Below, piece after piece: positions 13,945 to 21,576 of a stretch of 43,580 bases of DNA (its first letter is position 1; each line of letters opens with the position of its first letter). This DNA is from Parcubacteria group bacterium Gr01-1014_29 (GTDB lineage Bacteria > Patescibacteriota > Minisyncoccia > Ryanbacterales > 2-02-FULL-48-12): positions 1-43,580 of the forward strand of contig VMFT01000004.1 in assembly GCA_007376195.1 (NCBI GenBank), given 5' to 3'. Under the pieces are notes generated by a model. It did no database searches and was not told the DNA's origin. It saw only the letters and a list, made by a program, of their open reading frames with translations. The translations under genes were made by a program, and so were the position numbers.

Positions 13945-15705
13945 ATGAATACTATGGACCTTGCGGATTATCTTATACAAAAGGGGGTGTTAAAGACGCC
14001 ACGCATCGTAGAGGCGTTCCGAGATATTCATCGGGTGGATTTTTTGCCGGAAGATGAACGCCCACTCGCAGATGTTGACGAGGCGCTTCCTATCGGCCAA
14101 GGGCAGACTATATCTCAGCCTTACACGGTAGCATTTATGCTAGAACTTTTGCAGCCCAAGCCTGGACAGTATATCCTTGATGTTGGGTTTGGTTCCGGCT
14201 GGCAGTCGTCGCTTCTTGCACATATTGTCACAAACAACAAACAGACAGTCGGGCGTGTGTTTGCGATTGAACGTTTAGCAAACCTGTGTGCGTTTGGCAA
14301 GAAGAACATCGCGAAATATAATTTTATTACCAGCGGTGTTGTGGAGACATATTGCCGCGACGCAGTGGGGGAGCTGTCGGATGTGGCAAAATCTGCGGAA
14401 GGATTTGATAGTATTATAGCCGCGGCTTCTCTGCACGCTTTCGCTGACGAAAAAAACATTCCGTCCGCGTGGAAAAAACATCTCAAATTTGGAGGCAAAA
14501 TCGTGATGCCAATAGGCGAATCGCTGTGGGTGTTTACCAAACAAAAAAACGGCTCGTTTGAAAAAAAAGAACATCCCGGTTTTGTATTTGTACCGCTTGT
14601 GATTTCAAAGAAAAAAAACAAACAAGTCTTATTGTTTAGCAAACTCAAACAGACTGTTTCAAAGCCGTCTTTTTTTCTGTCATTCCTCGTCACATTCATA
14701 CTAGGTATCGTTGCGGCACTGCTATTTTTAGCCACACCGCCGCCGAACGGTTCTTTTCCCAAAGAAGTAACTATTCCGCGTAATTTTTCGGCGCGAGAGG
14801 TGGCAGAGTTGCTTGCCAAAGAAGGTATCATTCGGTCTGAATCCCCTGTATTGTTTTTGCTTCTTGTGCGCGGTGAGCTTAGAAAAATCCAAGCAGGAAC
14901 GTATTTTTTTGAGCATCCCGAGTGGGTGCATGCGGTTGCGGCAGAAATTACTGACCCCAAAACTCATAAAATAGTGGCTATCCGTATAATGGAAGGCTCT
15001 ACCCTGCGCGGCATTGCGGCGCAATACGAAGAACGCGGCGTATTTGTGCCCGCGGAGTTTTTTAAAGTTACCGGCATGCCGGGAATGGATTGGCGCGCTT
15101 CAAACGAAGAAGTACCGAATTATTCCGATCTGATAACACAATTTCCGTTTCTTGCCGAACGCCCACCCACCGCAACACTGGAAGGCTTTCTTCTTCCGGA
15201 TACCTACGAGTTTTTCGACAACGTAACCCCCGGCGAGGTTGTGTTTAAAATGCTGCAAAATTTCCAATCAAAACTAACGAAGGCAGGCTTATTTGAAGAG
15301 ATAAAAAACCGCGGGTTGTCACTCTACGAAGCGCTGACTCTGGCATCCCTCCTTGAACGCGAAGCAATTCATTATGAAGACAAACGTATCATTGCGGGCA
15401 TCATCCAAAATCGTCTCAAGAAAAATATGCCTCTTCAAATAGATGCCTCTCTCATGTATGTAACCGGACGCGGCAGTTTGCTTCTTACAAAAGATGATCT
15501 TGAATCGGACTCGCCTTACAACACCTATACGCAAAAGGGTTTGCCGCTAGGACCCATCGCAAACCCGGGAATTGATTCTATAAAAGCCGCACTTAATCCA
15601 CAGGAAACCTCTTATTTTTATTATCTTTCGGATCGCCACTATACCATTCATTACAGTACGACGTTTGAAGAACACAGACAAAAGAAAGTACTCTATATTC
15701 CGTGA
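13945..15705 (+). CDS. Fusion of PCMT-like methyltransferase and MltG endolytic transglycosylase
   Basis: The 586-residue protein joins two enzymes. Residues 1-230 resemble protein-L-isoaspartate O-methyltransferase: GQTISQPYTVAFM (53-65) and the SAM-binding loop ILDVGFGSGW (77-86). One transmembrane helix follows (about 243-263). Residues 270-586 are MltG/YceG, which cuts nascent glycan strands and ends their elongation: ATLEGFLLPDTYEF, the catalytic glutamate in LASLLEREA (about 470), and LPLGPIANPGIDSIKAALNP. The order puts the methyltransferase in the cytoplasm and MltG outside. The start may instead be ATG 13954. It converges on mnmA, with 9 bases between stops. Confidence 0.92.
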   Translation: MNTMDLADYLIQKGVLKTPRIVEAFRDIHRVDFLPEDERPLADVDEALPIGQGQTISQPYTVAFMLELLQPKPGQYILDVGFGSGWQSSLLAHIVTNNKQTVGRVFAIERLANLCAFGKKNIAKYNFITSGVVETYCRDAVGELSDVAKSAEGFDSIIAAASLHAFADEKNIPSAWKKHLKFGGKIVMPIGESLWVFTKQKNGSFEKKEHPGFVFVPLVISKKKNKQVLLFSKLKQTVSKPSFFLSFLVTFILGIVAALLFLATPPPNGSFPKEVTIPRNFSAREVAELLAKEGIIRSESPVLFLLLVRGELRKIQAGTYFFEHPEWVHAVAAEITDPKTHKIVAIRIMEGSTLRGIAAQYEERGVFVPAEFFKVTGMPGMDWRASNEEVPNYSDLITQFPFLAERPPTATLEGFLLPDTYEFFDNVTPGEVVFKMLQNFQSKLTKAGLFEEIKNRGLSLYEALTLASLLEREAIHYEDKRIIAGIIQNRLKKNMPLQIDASLMYVTGRGSLLLTKDDLESDSPYNTYTQKGLPLGPIANPGIDSIKAALNPQETSYFYYLSDRHYTIHYSTTFEEHRQKKVLYIP

Positions 15706-15714
15706 CGGTAAGTT

Positions 15715-16956
15715 CTATTCAATTATGCCTCCTCCAAGCACTTCGCCTGCTTTTGAGTAAAACACCGCTGACTGCCCGGGTGTAACCGCGCGCTGCGGTT
15801 GCGCGAAGCGCACGCGGATTGACGCGGATGTAACGCGGACTTTCGCAGAAAAAAATTCTGCGCTGTCCTCCATGCTGTCTGCGTAATTCTGCGCTTCAAT
15901 TCTGCATGATTGAAGAGGCTGCCGGTAGCGGATGCGCCCAAGGCATTGTAATGGTAATTTCGGCTGCTCGCCAGAAATCCAGCTTACATCGAAAACTGCG
16001 CATTCACTCTTAAAAAGCTCTGGAGAATCATCAGATGCAACAACTAATGTATTTGTTTCTAGATTTTTATCTGCGACGTATACTGGTTCTCTTTTTCCCA
16101 TAATTCCTGATTCATAATTCTTAATTCCGATGCGTTGTCCTATCGTATAAAACTCCGTGCCATCATGCGTGCCGACTGCCGTTCCATCAGTGGCAACCAC
16201 AACTCCTTCTCGAACAGGCAATTGCGCGCGCAGAAATTTTCCAAAATTAAGTTCTCCCACAAAACAAACGCCTTGCGAATCTTTACGGTCCCAGTTTGGC
16301 AAGCCGAATTTTTTTGCAAGCTGTCGCACGTGCAGCTTTGTATAGCCGCCGATAGGGAAGATGCAGTGCTGCAACTGCCTCTGCGTGAGAGTCCATAGAA
16401 AGTATGATTGGTCTTTATTAATATCAAGTGCAATTTTCAATTTATAATTTTCAATTTTTAGAAATTTGAAATTTGAAATTTGAAATTCCGGCTCGCGCCG
16501 GATATAGTGTCCCGCTCCGACGCTTTTGGTCGGAGCTCCGACCAAAAGCGTCGGAGTCGCCTGTAACCTCACATAATGACCAGTAGAAATATAATGCGCG
16601 CCGGCGCGTCTTGCTGCATCAAGAAACACACCAAACTTTATGTCCTTATTGCACATAATATCTGGGTTTGGTGTTCTACCCGCGGCGTACTCGCGGATAA
16701 GATATGACGCGACGTTTGTTTCGTACACAGCGCGAAAATCCCATACCGCAAAAGGGATGCCAAGATGAGAAGCCGCTCGCGCTGCCATCTGCCGATTTTT
16801 CGGTTCAGAGCATTCCATTCCTTTTGGAACCCACTCGCGCATAAATACGCCAGATACGTCATATCCTGTTTTTTTAAGAAGCGCTGCTGCCACCGACGAG
16901 TCAACCCCGCCAGACATCGCTACAAATACTTTTTTTCTTTTGTTGCTTGCATTCAC
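15715..16956 (-). CDS. mnmA: tRNA 2-thiouridylase with inserted repeats
   Basis: MnmA activates tRNA U34 with ATP and inserts sulfur. The PP-loop SGGVDSS is at 15-21, and the two catalytic cysteines are in PNPDIMCNKD (Cys102) and DSQGVCFVGE (Cys231). The protein has 413 residues against about 360-370 normally. The excess sits between TGHYVRLQ (about 125-132) and DINKDQSYFL (about 178), where an extra segment is encoded by a 42-bp palindrome and an AAATTTC tandem repeat. The start is GTG 16956, 8 bases after a TATAAT box. Sulfur could come from the cysteine desulfurase in this window. Confidence 0.92.
   Translation of the reverse strand: MNASNKRKKVFVAMSGGVDSSVAAALLKKTGYDVSGVFMREWVPKGMECSEPKNRQMAARAASHLGIPFAVWDFRAVYETNVASYLIREYAAGRTPNPDIMCNKDIKFGVFLDAARRAGAHYISTGHYVRLQATPTLLVGAPTKSVGAGHYIRREPEFQISNFKFLKIENYKLKIALDINKDQSYFLWTLTQRQLQHCIFPIGGYTKLHVRQLAKKFGLPNWDRKDSQGVCFVGELNFGKFLRAQLPVREGVVVATDGTAVGTHDGTEFYTIGQRIGIKNYESGIMGKREPVYVADKNLETNTLVVASDDSPELFKSECAVFDVSWISGEQPKLPLQCLGRIRYRQPLQSCRIEAQNYADSMEDSAEFFSAKVRVTSASIRVRFAQPQRAVTPGQSAVFYSKAGEVLGGGIIE
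16461..16487. repeat. 7-bp tandem repeat (GAAATTT) inside mnmA
   Basis: Almost four GAAATTT units in a row. On the coding strand they encode part of FQISNFKFLKIENYKLKI. Sequences of this style are otherwise intergenic here (8345-8446, 21537-21560). Confidence 0.8.
16515..16556. repeat. Perfect 42-bp palindrome inside mnmA
   Basis: The 21-base left arm, starting CTCCGACGCTTTTGG and ending TCGGAG, is followed at once by its exact complement. It is in frame and encodes the TPTLLVGAPTKSVGA stretch. The CTCCGAC/GTCGGAG ends match the hairpin at 12863-12879. Confidence 0.9.
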
Positions 16957-16964
16957 GCTGGTAC

Positions 16965-16992
16965 ATTATAGTATTAGTAGTGGCATAGTCAA
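16965..16992 (-). promoter_or_regulatory. mnmA promoter
   Basis: On the minus strand TTGACT (16992-16987), 16 bp, TATAAT (16970-16965). The GTG start at 16956 begins 8 bases beyond the -10 box, leaving essentially no leader. Confidence 0.65.
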
Positions 16993-17008
16993 CTAACGTA
17001 TTAAAACC

Positions 17009-17605
17009 ATGACGCGGAAATTGTTAGTTGCTCTTATGGTCCTCGTTCTGGGCGGCGGGGGAATATATCTCATGGTTCGAGATGGGGATTCATCAGAAAC
17101 AAAAGACGAAACCATTGAAGCCCAGCCAGTTGTCCAACTAGATCCTTTTGTCGAGAGCGAGCATGAACAGCTCATAGAAGGCGAGACGTCAAAAACAAAG
17201 CGGTATGTAAACACTGCGTATTATTTCACGTTTGAATATCCGGCAGATATGAAAATTAGTTCATTTGGCGAGGGTGAAGAAAGTAATGTCATCCTCATAG
17301 AAGATCCCGCGACAGACAAAGTAAACCGCAGTTTTCAGATATTCATGAATCCGTTTGACGAGGATATAGCGGTTATGACGCCCGCGCGTCTCCGCAGGGA
17401 TATTCCCAATCTTGTTATAGACAACCCGCAGGAGGTGGTACTGGGTGATGGCACTCGTGCGCTGATAGCGCTTTCGAACGACCCGACGCTCGGCCGCACG
17501 CGCGAAGTTTGGATTATCTCAGACGGCATATTGTATCAAATTACCGCGCGTGAGGAAGCAGATCCATGGATCGCGGAAGTAATGAAGTCATGGAAGTTTT
17601 TATAG
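17009..17605 (+). CDS. Membrane-anchored extracytoplasmic protein of unknown function
   Basis: The 198-residue protein begins MTRKLLVALMVLVLGGGGIY, a basic start and a hydrophobic helix, then an acidic linker (EGETSK, DSSETKDETIEAQP). From about residue 65 a compact domain follows (NTAYYFTFEYPADMKISSF, then …GDGTRALIALSNDPTLGRTREVW…YQITAREE), reminiscent of PsbP-like or lipoprotein domains that read 'YYFTFEYP…'. There is no lipobox cysteine. I cannot assign a function. It is divergent from mnmA. Confidence 0.7.
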   Translation: MTRKLLVALMVLVLGGGGIYLMVRDGDSSETKDETIEAQPVVQLDPFVESEHEQLIEGETSKTKRYVNTAYYFTFEYPADMKISSFGEGEESNVILIEDPATDKVNRSFQIFMNPFDEDIAVMTPARLRRDIPNLVIDNPQEVVLGDGTRALIALSNDPTLGRTREVWIISDGILYQITAREEADPWIAEVMKSWKFL

Positions 17606-17607
17606 TA

Positions 17608-17636
17608 TTGACAAATAGTAGTTTATGTAGTAATAT
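17608..17636 (+). promoter_or_regulatory. Promoter of the M23-like gene
   Basis: Consensus TTGACA (17608-17613), exactly 17 bp, TAATAT (17631-17636). It gives a leader of about 43 nt with a GGAGG site (17672-17676) nine bases before the ATG at 17686. Confidence 0.7.
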
Positions 17637-17685
17637 GGACATGGACGGACCTGAAAAATCTAAAAAAAGAGGGAGGTTTAGAGAC

Positions 17686-18267
17686 ATGGACATAACAACT
17701 CTGAAAGAATCAGCCTCTGATCCTTACTGGGATGATGAGGCGAGTAAATCTATCTATCCTTTTCCCTTGCCGCTTAATGATCGTTTTCTGCTCGAAGGCA
17801 AGGAAATTGCAAAAGGCAATCCAGCAGATGAGACGTATGTCATTGAACCATTTGTACTCGCAACCAGTCCGGAGTCGCACATTGGCCCATTCAAACACGC
17901 ACGGGATTTCCTTGTTCCTCAAGGGACATTGGTTCTCGCCGTGGCGGATGGAATCATAATTGAGGTGCAAGAAAACTGCGATCAATGGGGAGACAGCCCA
18001 GAATTTCGCGACTACCTCAACTATCTCACGCTCCAGCATGAAAATGGTGAGTTCTCTCAATACTGTCACTTATTGAAGGGGGTTGTAAGTCAACTCGGTC
18101 TGCATGTTGGTAGTCATGTTAGTAAAGGAGACTGTATCGGAGCGACCAGCATGTCGGGCTGGATGGATAGAGCCCATCTCCACTTTATCGTGTTTCGGCA
18201 CGACACCAATCCTAAAAACTCTTTTGGCTTCAAAAGTTTGAAGGTTAGTTTCAATACGGACTTATAA
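17686..18267 (+). CDS. M23/LytM-like metallopeptidase-fold protein
   Basis: The 193-residue protein has the sequence pattern of M23 (lysostaphin-type) domains: HARDFLVPQGTLVLAVADG (first zinc site, but spaced HxxD instead of HxxxD), QYCHLLKG, then VGSHVSKGDCIGATSMSGW and the HLHF pair. M23 enzymes cut peptidoglycan cross-links. No signal peptide is visible with the chosen start, which is odd for a wall hydrolase. I use ATG 17686 because GGAGG precedes it; in-frame ATGs at 17635 and 17641 lie at or before the expected transcription start. A strong terminator follows. Confidence 0.75.
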   Translation: MDITTLKESASDPYWDDEASKSIYPFPLPLNDRFLLEGKEIAKGNPADETYVIEPFVLATSPESHIGPFKHARDFLVPQGTLVLAVADGIIIEVQENCDQWGDSPEFRDYLNYLTLQHENGEFSQYCHLLKGVVSQLGLHVGSHVSKGDCIGATSMSGWMDRAHLHFIVFRHDTNPKNSFGFKSLKVSFNTDL

Positions 18268-18290
18268 GACCGAGCAATCGGTCTTTTCTT
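18266..18290 (+). terminator. Rho-independent terminator after the M23-like gene
   Basis: AAGACCGA-GCAA-TCGGTCTT and a T-rich tail. The hairpin begins at the last bases of the stop codon. Confidence 0.88.
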
Positions 18291-18400
18291 TTGGATTGAT
18301 AGTGAGCTTCATTTCATTGAGTGATATTGTATCTATCAATTTTTTCTTATACTATTTCATCAGACACACTTGAGCATATTTTGACATAGGAGGTCCTGAA

Positions 18401-19447
18401 ATGAAAGAACTTTTTACGCCGTTAGGAATTGATCACCTTGTGGTGGCATGCAATGACAATGTGTTTTGGAGTTCCCAACTTGAACGATTGGGGTTTATAC
18501 GCGTATGCGCGAAAACTCGTAATGAATATGACGAATTTTTTGGCATTGGACTCCAACTTGGTAATGTAAACATATTCTTGGTGGATCCCAAAACACAACG
18601 ATTTGAGAAAGGGTGCATAAATACATTTTTGGATCGAGGCAATATGCAGGTGGTGGAAGTCGGCATTCGGGTCGACAGCATAAGAAAAGCAAACGAGGAA
18701 TGCGTTAAACGGAATCTGTCCCCATTGATTCCCGAATGTTATTTCGGAGATACGTTTGGAGACTGTGTTGCGGCACTATTTCGCTTTTCAACTCTTTCGT
18801 CATTTCAGTATAAATTTGTAGAAAGGCGAGAACCTTTTTGTCCGGGAGTAGACCATATTGCTATTGCCGTAGATCATCTTGAACGCTGGGTGAACCACTA
18901 TAAATTCTGGGGATTTGAAGTGGAGTACACACCGCAAGGAAAAGAGGAGGGCCTGGTTGAAGGGAAAAAATCCGCAATGAGAACATGCGCCCTCCGGAGA
19001 GACGGTTGGGCAGTTGCACTTGTGAAAGGAGTGGATCAAAAACGAATATCGCAGATCACGACCTATCTTCGCATGCATGGCAGGCATTCTATACACCACG
19101 CAGCACTTCTTTTTACGGACATCGAACAAAAGGTTGAATCCTACCTGCAATCAGGTGTTCAATTTCGGCTAAGCAAAGTCCCTGCTTTGCCAACAGAGCC
19201 GATTACCGCACGACATGTTTTTCATTATGGAGAGGATTATGGAGGTTCCTTGCTTCAGTGTTTTATGAAACCATTCGCAAGAAAGCAGGGAAAGGGAGGA
19301 TTCTTTTTTGAGCTCATTAAGCGATTGTCGGAACAGCCTAAAATAGGCAAACAAGCATTTGATGATTCTACAGTCAGGGGTCTCCTTGAATCTATTGAGA
19401 GAGAAGAAGTGGCCGGTGACCGCGGTCTCATATTTTCTTCAGCCTAA
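18401..19447 (+). CDS. 4-hydroxyphenylpyruvate dioxygenase-like protein
   Basis: The 348-residue protein has the two-module VOC fold of HPPD. The expected Fe(II) ligands are visible: His152 in GVDHIAIAV, His233 in SIHHAALLF, and Glu304 in GGFFFELIKR. True HPPD turns 4-hydroxyphenylpyruvate into homogentisate in tyrosine breakdown; hydroxymandelate synthase shares these residues. No other gene of that pathway is in the window. It has a textbook Shine-Dalgarno (AGGAGG) before the ATG and its own terminator, unlike its leaderless neighbours, which fits recent acquisition (inference). Confidence 0.8.
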   Translation: MKELFTPLGIDHLVVACNDNVFWSSQLERLGFIRVCAKTRNEYDEFFGIGLQLGNVNIFLVDPKTQRFEKGCINTFLDRGNMQVVEVGIRVDSIRKANEECVKRNLSPLIPECYFGDTFGDCVAALFRFSTLSSFQYKFVERREPFCPGVDHIAIAVDHLERWVNHYKFWGFEVEYTPQGKEEGLVEGKKSAMRTCALRRDGWAVALVKGVDQKRISQITTYLRMHGRHSIHHAALLFTDIEQKVESYLQSGVQFRLSKVPALPTEPITARHVFHYGEDYGGSLLQCFMKPFARKQGKGGFFFELIKRLSEQPKIGKQAFDDSTVRGLLESIEREEVAGDRGLIFSSA

Positions 19448-19470
19448 CCATATATATGTCTAACACTAGC

Positions 19471-19496
19471 AGCACCCCCGCGTGGGTGCTTTTTTT
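19471..19496 (+). terminator. Rho-independent terminator after the HPPD-like gene
   Basis: AGCACCC-CCGCGT-GGGTGCT followed by seven T. It lies before the alaS promoter, which excludes alaS starts upstream of it. Confidence 0.9.
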
Positions 19497-19524
19497 GGAC
19501 AAACCAGAAAAAATCTGCTTAAAT
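19495..19524 (+). promoter_or_regulatory. alaS promoter
   Basis: TTGGAC (19495-19500), 18 bp, TTAAAT (19519-19524). The ATG of alaS begins 6 bases after the -10 box, so the message is probably leaderless. Confidence 0.55.
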
Positions 19525-19530
19525 GGCAAT

Positions 19531-21438
19531 ATGAATTCCAGCGATATCCGAAGACGATTTTTAGAATTTTTCAAATCGCGCGGGCATGCCATTGTGCCTT
19601 CCTCATCGCTTGTTCCGAATGATCCAACCACTCTTTTTACTTCAGCTGGCATGCAACCAATGGTTCCCTATTTATTGGGAAAGAAACATCCATCTGGATT
19701 ACGAATTGTAAATTCGCAGCGTTGTTTCCGTTCTCAAGATATTGAAGAGGTGGGAGACAACCGACATGATACGTTTTTTGAAATGTTAGGGAATTGGTCT
19801 TTTGGTGATTATTTTAAAAAAGAGCAGCTTGCGTGGATGTTTGAATTTCTCACGAAAGAATTAGGGCTGGATCCATATAAACTTTATGTAACAGTATTTT
19901 GCGGTAATGAAATTATACCGCGCGATGCCGAATCCATGATCCTCTGGAAAGATTTGTTTAAGTCCGTGGGAATTGAAGCGAAAGACGTGGAAGATTCAGA
20001 AGCAAAAGGCATGCAGGGCGGTAGAATTTTTTATTATGGAGAAAAGAAAAATTGGTGGTCGCGCGAGGGATCGCCAAAGGATATGTCTGTCGGAGAGCCA
20101 GGAGGACCCGATTCAGAAATGTTTTATGAATTTTCTGATGTGGTACATAATCCGACGTATGGACCCTATTGTCATGTGAACTGCGATTGCGGGCGTTATA
20201 TGGAAATCGGCAACAATGTATTTATGGAATATATCAAGAATGTTGATGGCTCTTTTTCACAATTGCCTGCAAAAAATGTAGACTTTGGCGGCGGTTTGGA
20301 ACGAATGGTCGCGGCTACACGCAACGACCCGGATATTTTTAATACGGATCTCTCTCGTCCGTTGATAGAATTTATTGAGAAAACTGCGGAAAAAAAGTAT
20401 GAGGGTGCGGATGCACGGAGCATGAGGATTATCGTTGATCATGTTAAGGCGGCAACTATGCTTATTGCGGACGGTGTATTGCCTTCCAACAAAACGCAGG
20501 GCTATATTTTACGGCGTCTGATTCGTCGGGCTGTACGATTTGGGCGCATACTAGGTATTCAAGAACATTTTATGGAGCAGATATCGAAGCGCGTTAGTTC
20601 ACTTTATCGCGATGTCTATCCAGAGCTTCCACAAAAAACTGATCACATTGCAATGGTTTTGCGAGATGAAGAAACAAAATTTAGCGCCACTATTTCCCGT
20701 GGACTCAAAGAAATTGAAAAACTGACAGAATTGGACGGTACGAGCGCGTTTCGTCTCTACGAAAGCTACGGTTTTCCATTTGAGCTTACGGAAGAAATCG
20801 CACGGGAGCGAGGACAGCAAATAGCATATGGCGAATTTAAAAAAGCTTTTGAGAAACATCAAGAAATCTCTCGTGCCGGCACCGAAAAAAAATTCGGAGG
20901 CCATGGATTACTGCTGGACACGGGCGAGCTTAAAGCAGCCAATGAAGAGGAGCTCAATACCGTTACGCGGCTTCACACCGCTACCCATCTCTTGCAGGCG
21001 GCTTTGCGCAAAGTACTAGGAGACGAGGTACGGCAGATGGGTTCTGATATCACAGCTGAACGCACGCGGTTTGATTTTTCGTTTGAGCGGAAAGTTACTA
21101 AAGAGGAACTCGAACAGATAGAACACATAGTAAACGAAGTTGTGCAACGCGACTATACCGTAGAGGCAAAAAAAATGCCCTACGAAGAAGCCATAAAAAC
21201 CGGTGCGCTCTATGTTTTTTCCGCCAAAGGCGGATCCGCCTCTGGCGGACCAAAAAAATATCCGGAAGAAGTGAACGTATACAGTGTCTATGATTTGAAA
21301 AGCGGGGAGGTATTTTCGCGAGAATTTTGCGGCGGTCCGCATGTTAAGCGCACAGGAGAAATCGGACATTTCCGAATAATAAAAGAAGAGAGCAGTAGCG
21401 CAGGGGTACGCCGTATACGAGGGGTTGTCGAGAATTAG
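19531..21438 (+). CDS. alaS: Alanyl-tRNA synthetase lacking the C-terminal domain
   Basis: The 635-residue enzyme charges tRNA-Ala. The class II catalytic core opens with RRRFLEFFKSRGHAIVPSSSL and has NPTYGPYCHVNCDCGRYMEIG. The editing site has HTATH (RLHTATHLLQAAL) and CGGPHVKRTGEIGHF, which give the zinc ligands that clear mischarged Ser/Gly. The protein ends at SSSAGVRRIRGVVEN, so the C-Ala domain (about 230 residues) is missing. An extra SAKGGSASGGPK peptide is inserted after LYVF in the editing domain, encoded by a palindrome. A second, diverged copy of the gene's 3' end lies directly downstream. Confidence 0.95.
   Translation: MNSSDIRRRFLEFFKSRGHAIVPSSSLVPNDPTTLFTSAGMQPMVPYLLGKKHPSGLRIVNSQRCFRSQDIEEVGDNRHDTFFEMLGNWSFGDYFKKEQLAWMFEFLTKELGLDPYKLYVTVFCGNEIIPRDAESMILWKDLFKSVGIEAKDVEDSEAKGMQGGRIFYYGEKKNWWSREGSPKDMSVGEPGGPDSEMFYEFSDVVHNPTYGPYCHVNCDCGRYMEIGNNVFMEYIKNVDGSFSQLPAKNVDFGGGLERMVAATRNDPDIFNTDLSRPLIEFIEKTAEKKYEGADARSMRIIVDHVKAATMLIADGVLPSNKTQGYILRRLIRRAVRFGRILGIQEHFMEQISKRVSSLYRDVYPELPQKTDHIAMVLRDEETKFSATISRGLKEIEKLTELDGTSAFRLYESYGFPFELTEEIARERGQQIAYGEFKKAFEKHQEISRAGTEKKFGGHGLLLDTGELKAANEEELNTVTRLHTATHLLQAALRKVLGDEVRQMGSDITAERTRFDFSFERKVTKEELEQIEHIVNEVVQRDYTVEAKKMPYEEAIKTGALYVFSAKGGSASGGPKKYPEEVNVYSVYDLKSGEVFSREFCGGPHVKRTGEIGHFRIIKEESSSAGVRRIRGVVEN
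21217..21250. repeat. Coding palindromic element in alaS
   Basis: Core CCGCCAAAGGCGG-ATCCGCCTCTGGCGG (21221-21248) with T and A runs outside. It is in frame and encodes FSAKGGSASGGP. Related copies: 21443-21478 and 28263-28290. Confidence 0.9.
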
Positions 21439-21442
21439 GAAG

Positions 21443-21478
21443 TTTTCCGCTCGAGGCGGATCCGCCTTTGGCGGAAAA
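21443..21478. repeat. Coding-type palindromic element downstream of alaS
   Basis: TTTTCCGCTCGAGGCGG then ATCCGCCTTTGGCGGAAAA, 36 bp with two poorly paired spots. In the frame of the following alaS tail remnant it encodes FSARGGSAFGGK. Confidence 0.88.
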
Positions 21479-21538
21479 ATCATCAAAGAAGAATCATCAT
21501 CCGCGGGCGTGCGGCGGATATGGGCAACAATACAATGA
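21479..21538 (+). pseudogene. Displaced, diverged 3' end of alaS
   Basis: Encodes IIKEESSSAGVRRIWATIQ and a stop. The end of alaS reads IIKEESSSAGVRRIRGVVEN. The 14-residue shared block uses different codons at almost every position (Ser as TCA/TCA/TCC here, AGC/AGT/AGC in alaS). It has no start codon and begins at the palindrome, so it is a leftover from a second alaS allele. Confidence 0.85.
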
Positions 21539-21541
21539 AAA

Positions 21542-21570
21542 TTGTAAATTGAAAATTATCTTTGTATACT
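21542..21570 (+). promoter_or_regulatory. Promoter of the actin-like ATPase gene
   Basis: TTGTAA (21542-21547), 17 bp, TATACT (21565-21570). The ATG at 21577 follows after six bases, so the mRNA is probably leaderless. Confidence 0.65.
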
Positions 21571-21576
21571 ATACGT

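Noticed and set aside
15723-16904. Several open frames opposite or shifted to mnmA
   Set aside because: They are shadows of mnmA, created partly by the palindrome and repeat insert. They have no start context or recognisable protein pattern.
19456-19530. Upstream start of alaS
   Set aside because: It includes a strong terminator hairpin of the previous gene and lies before the alaS promoter. Homology begins at ATG 19531.
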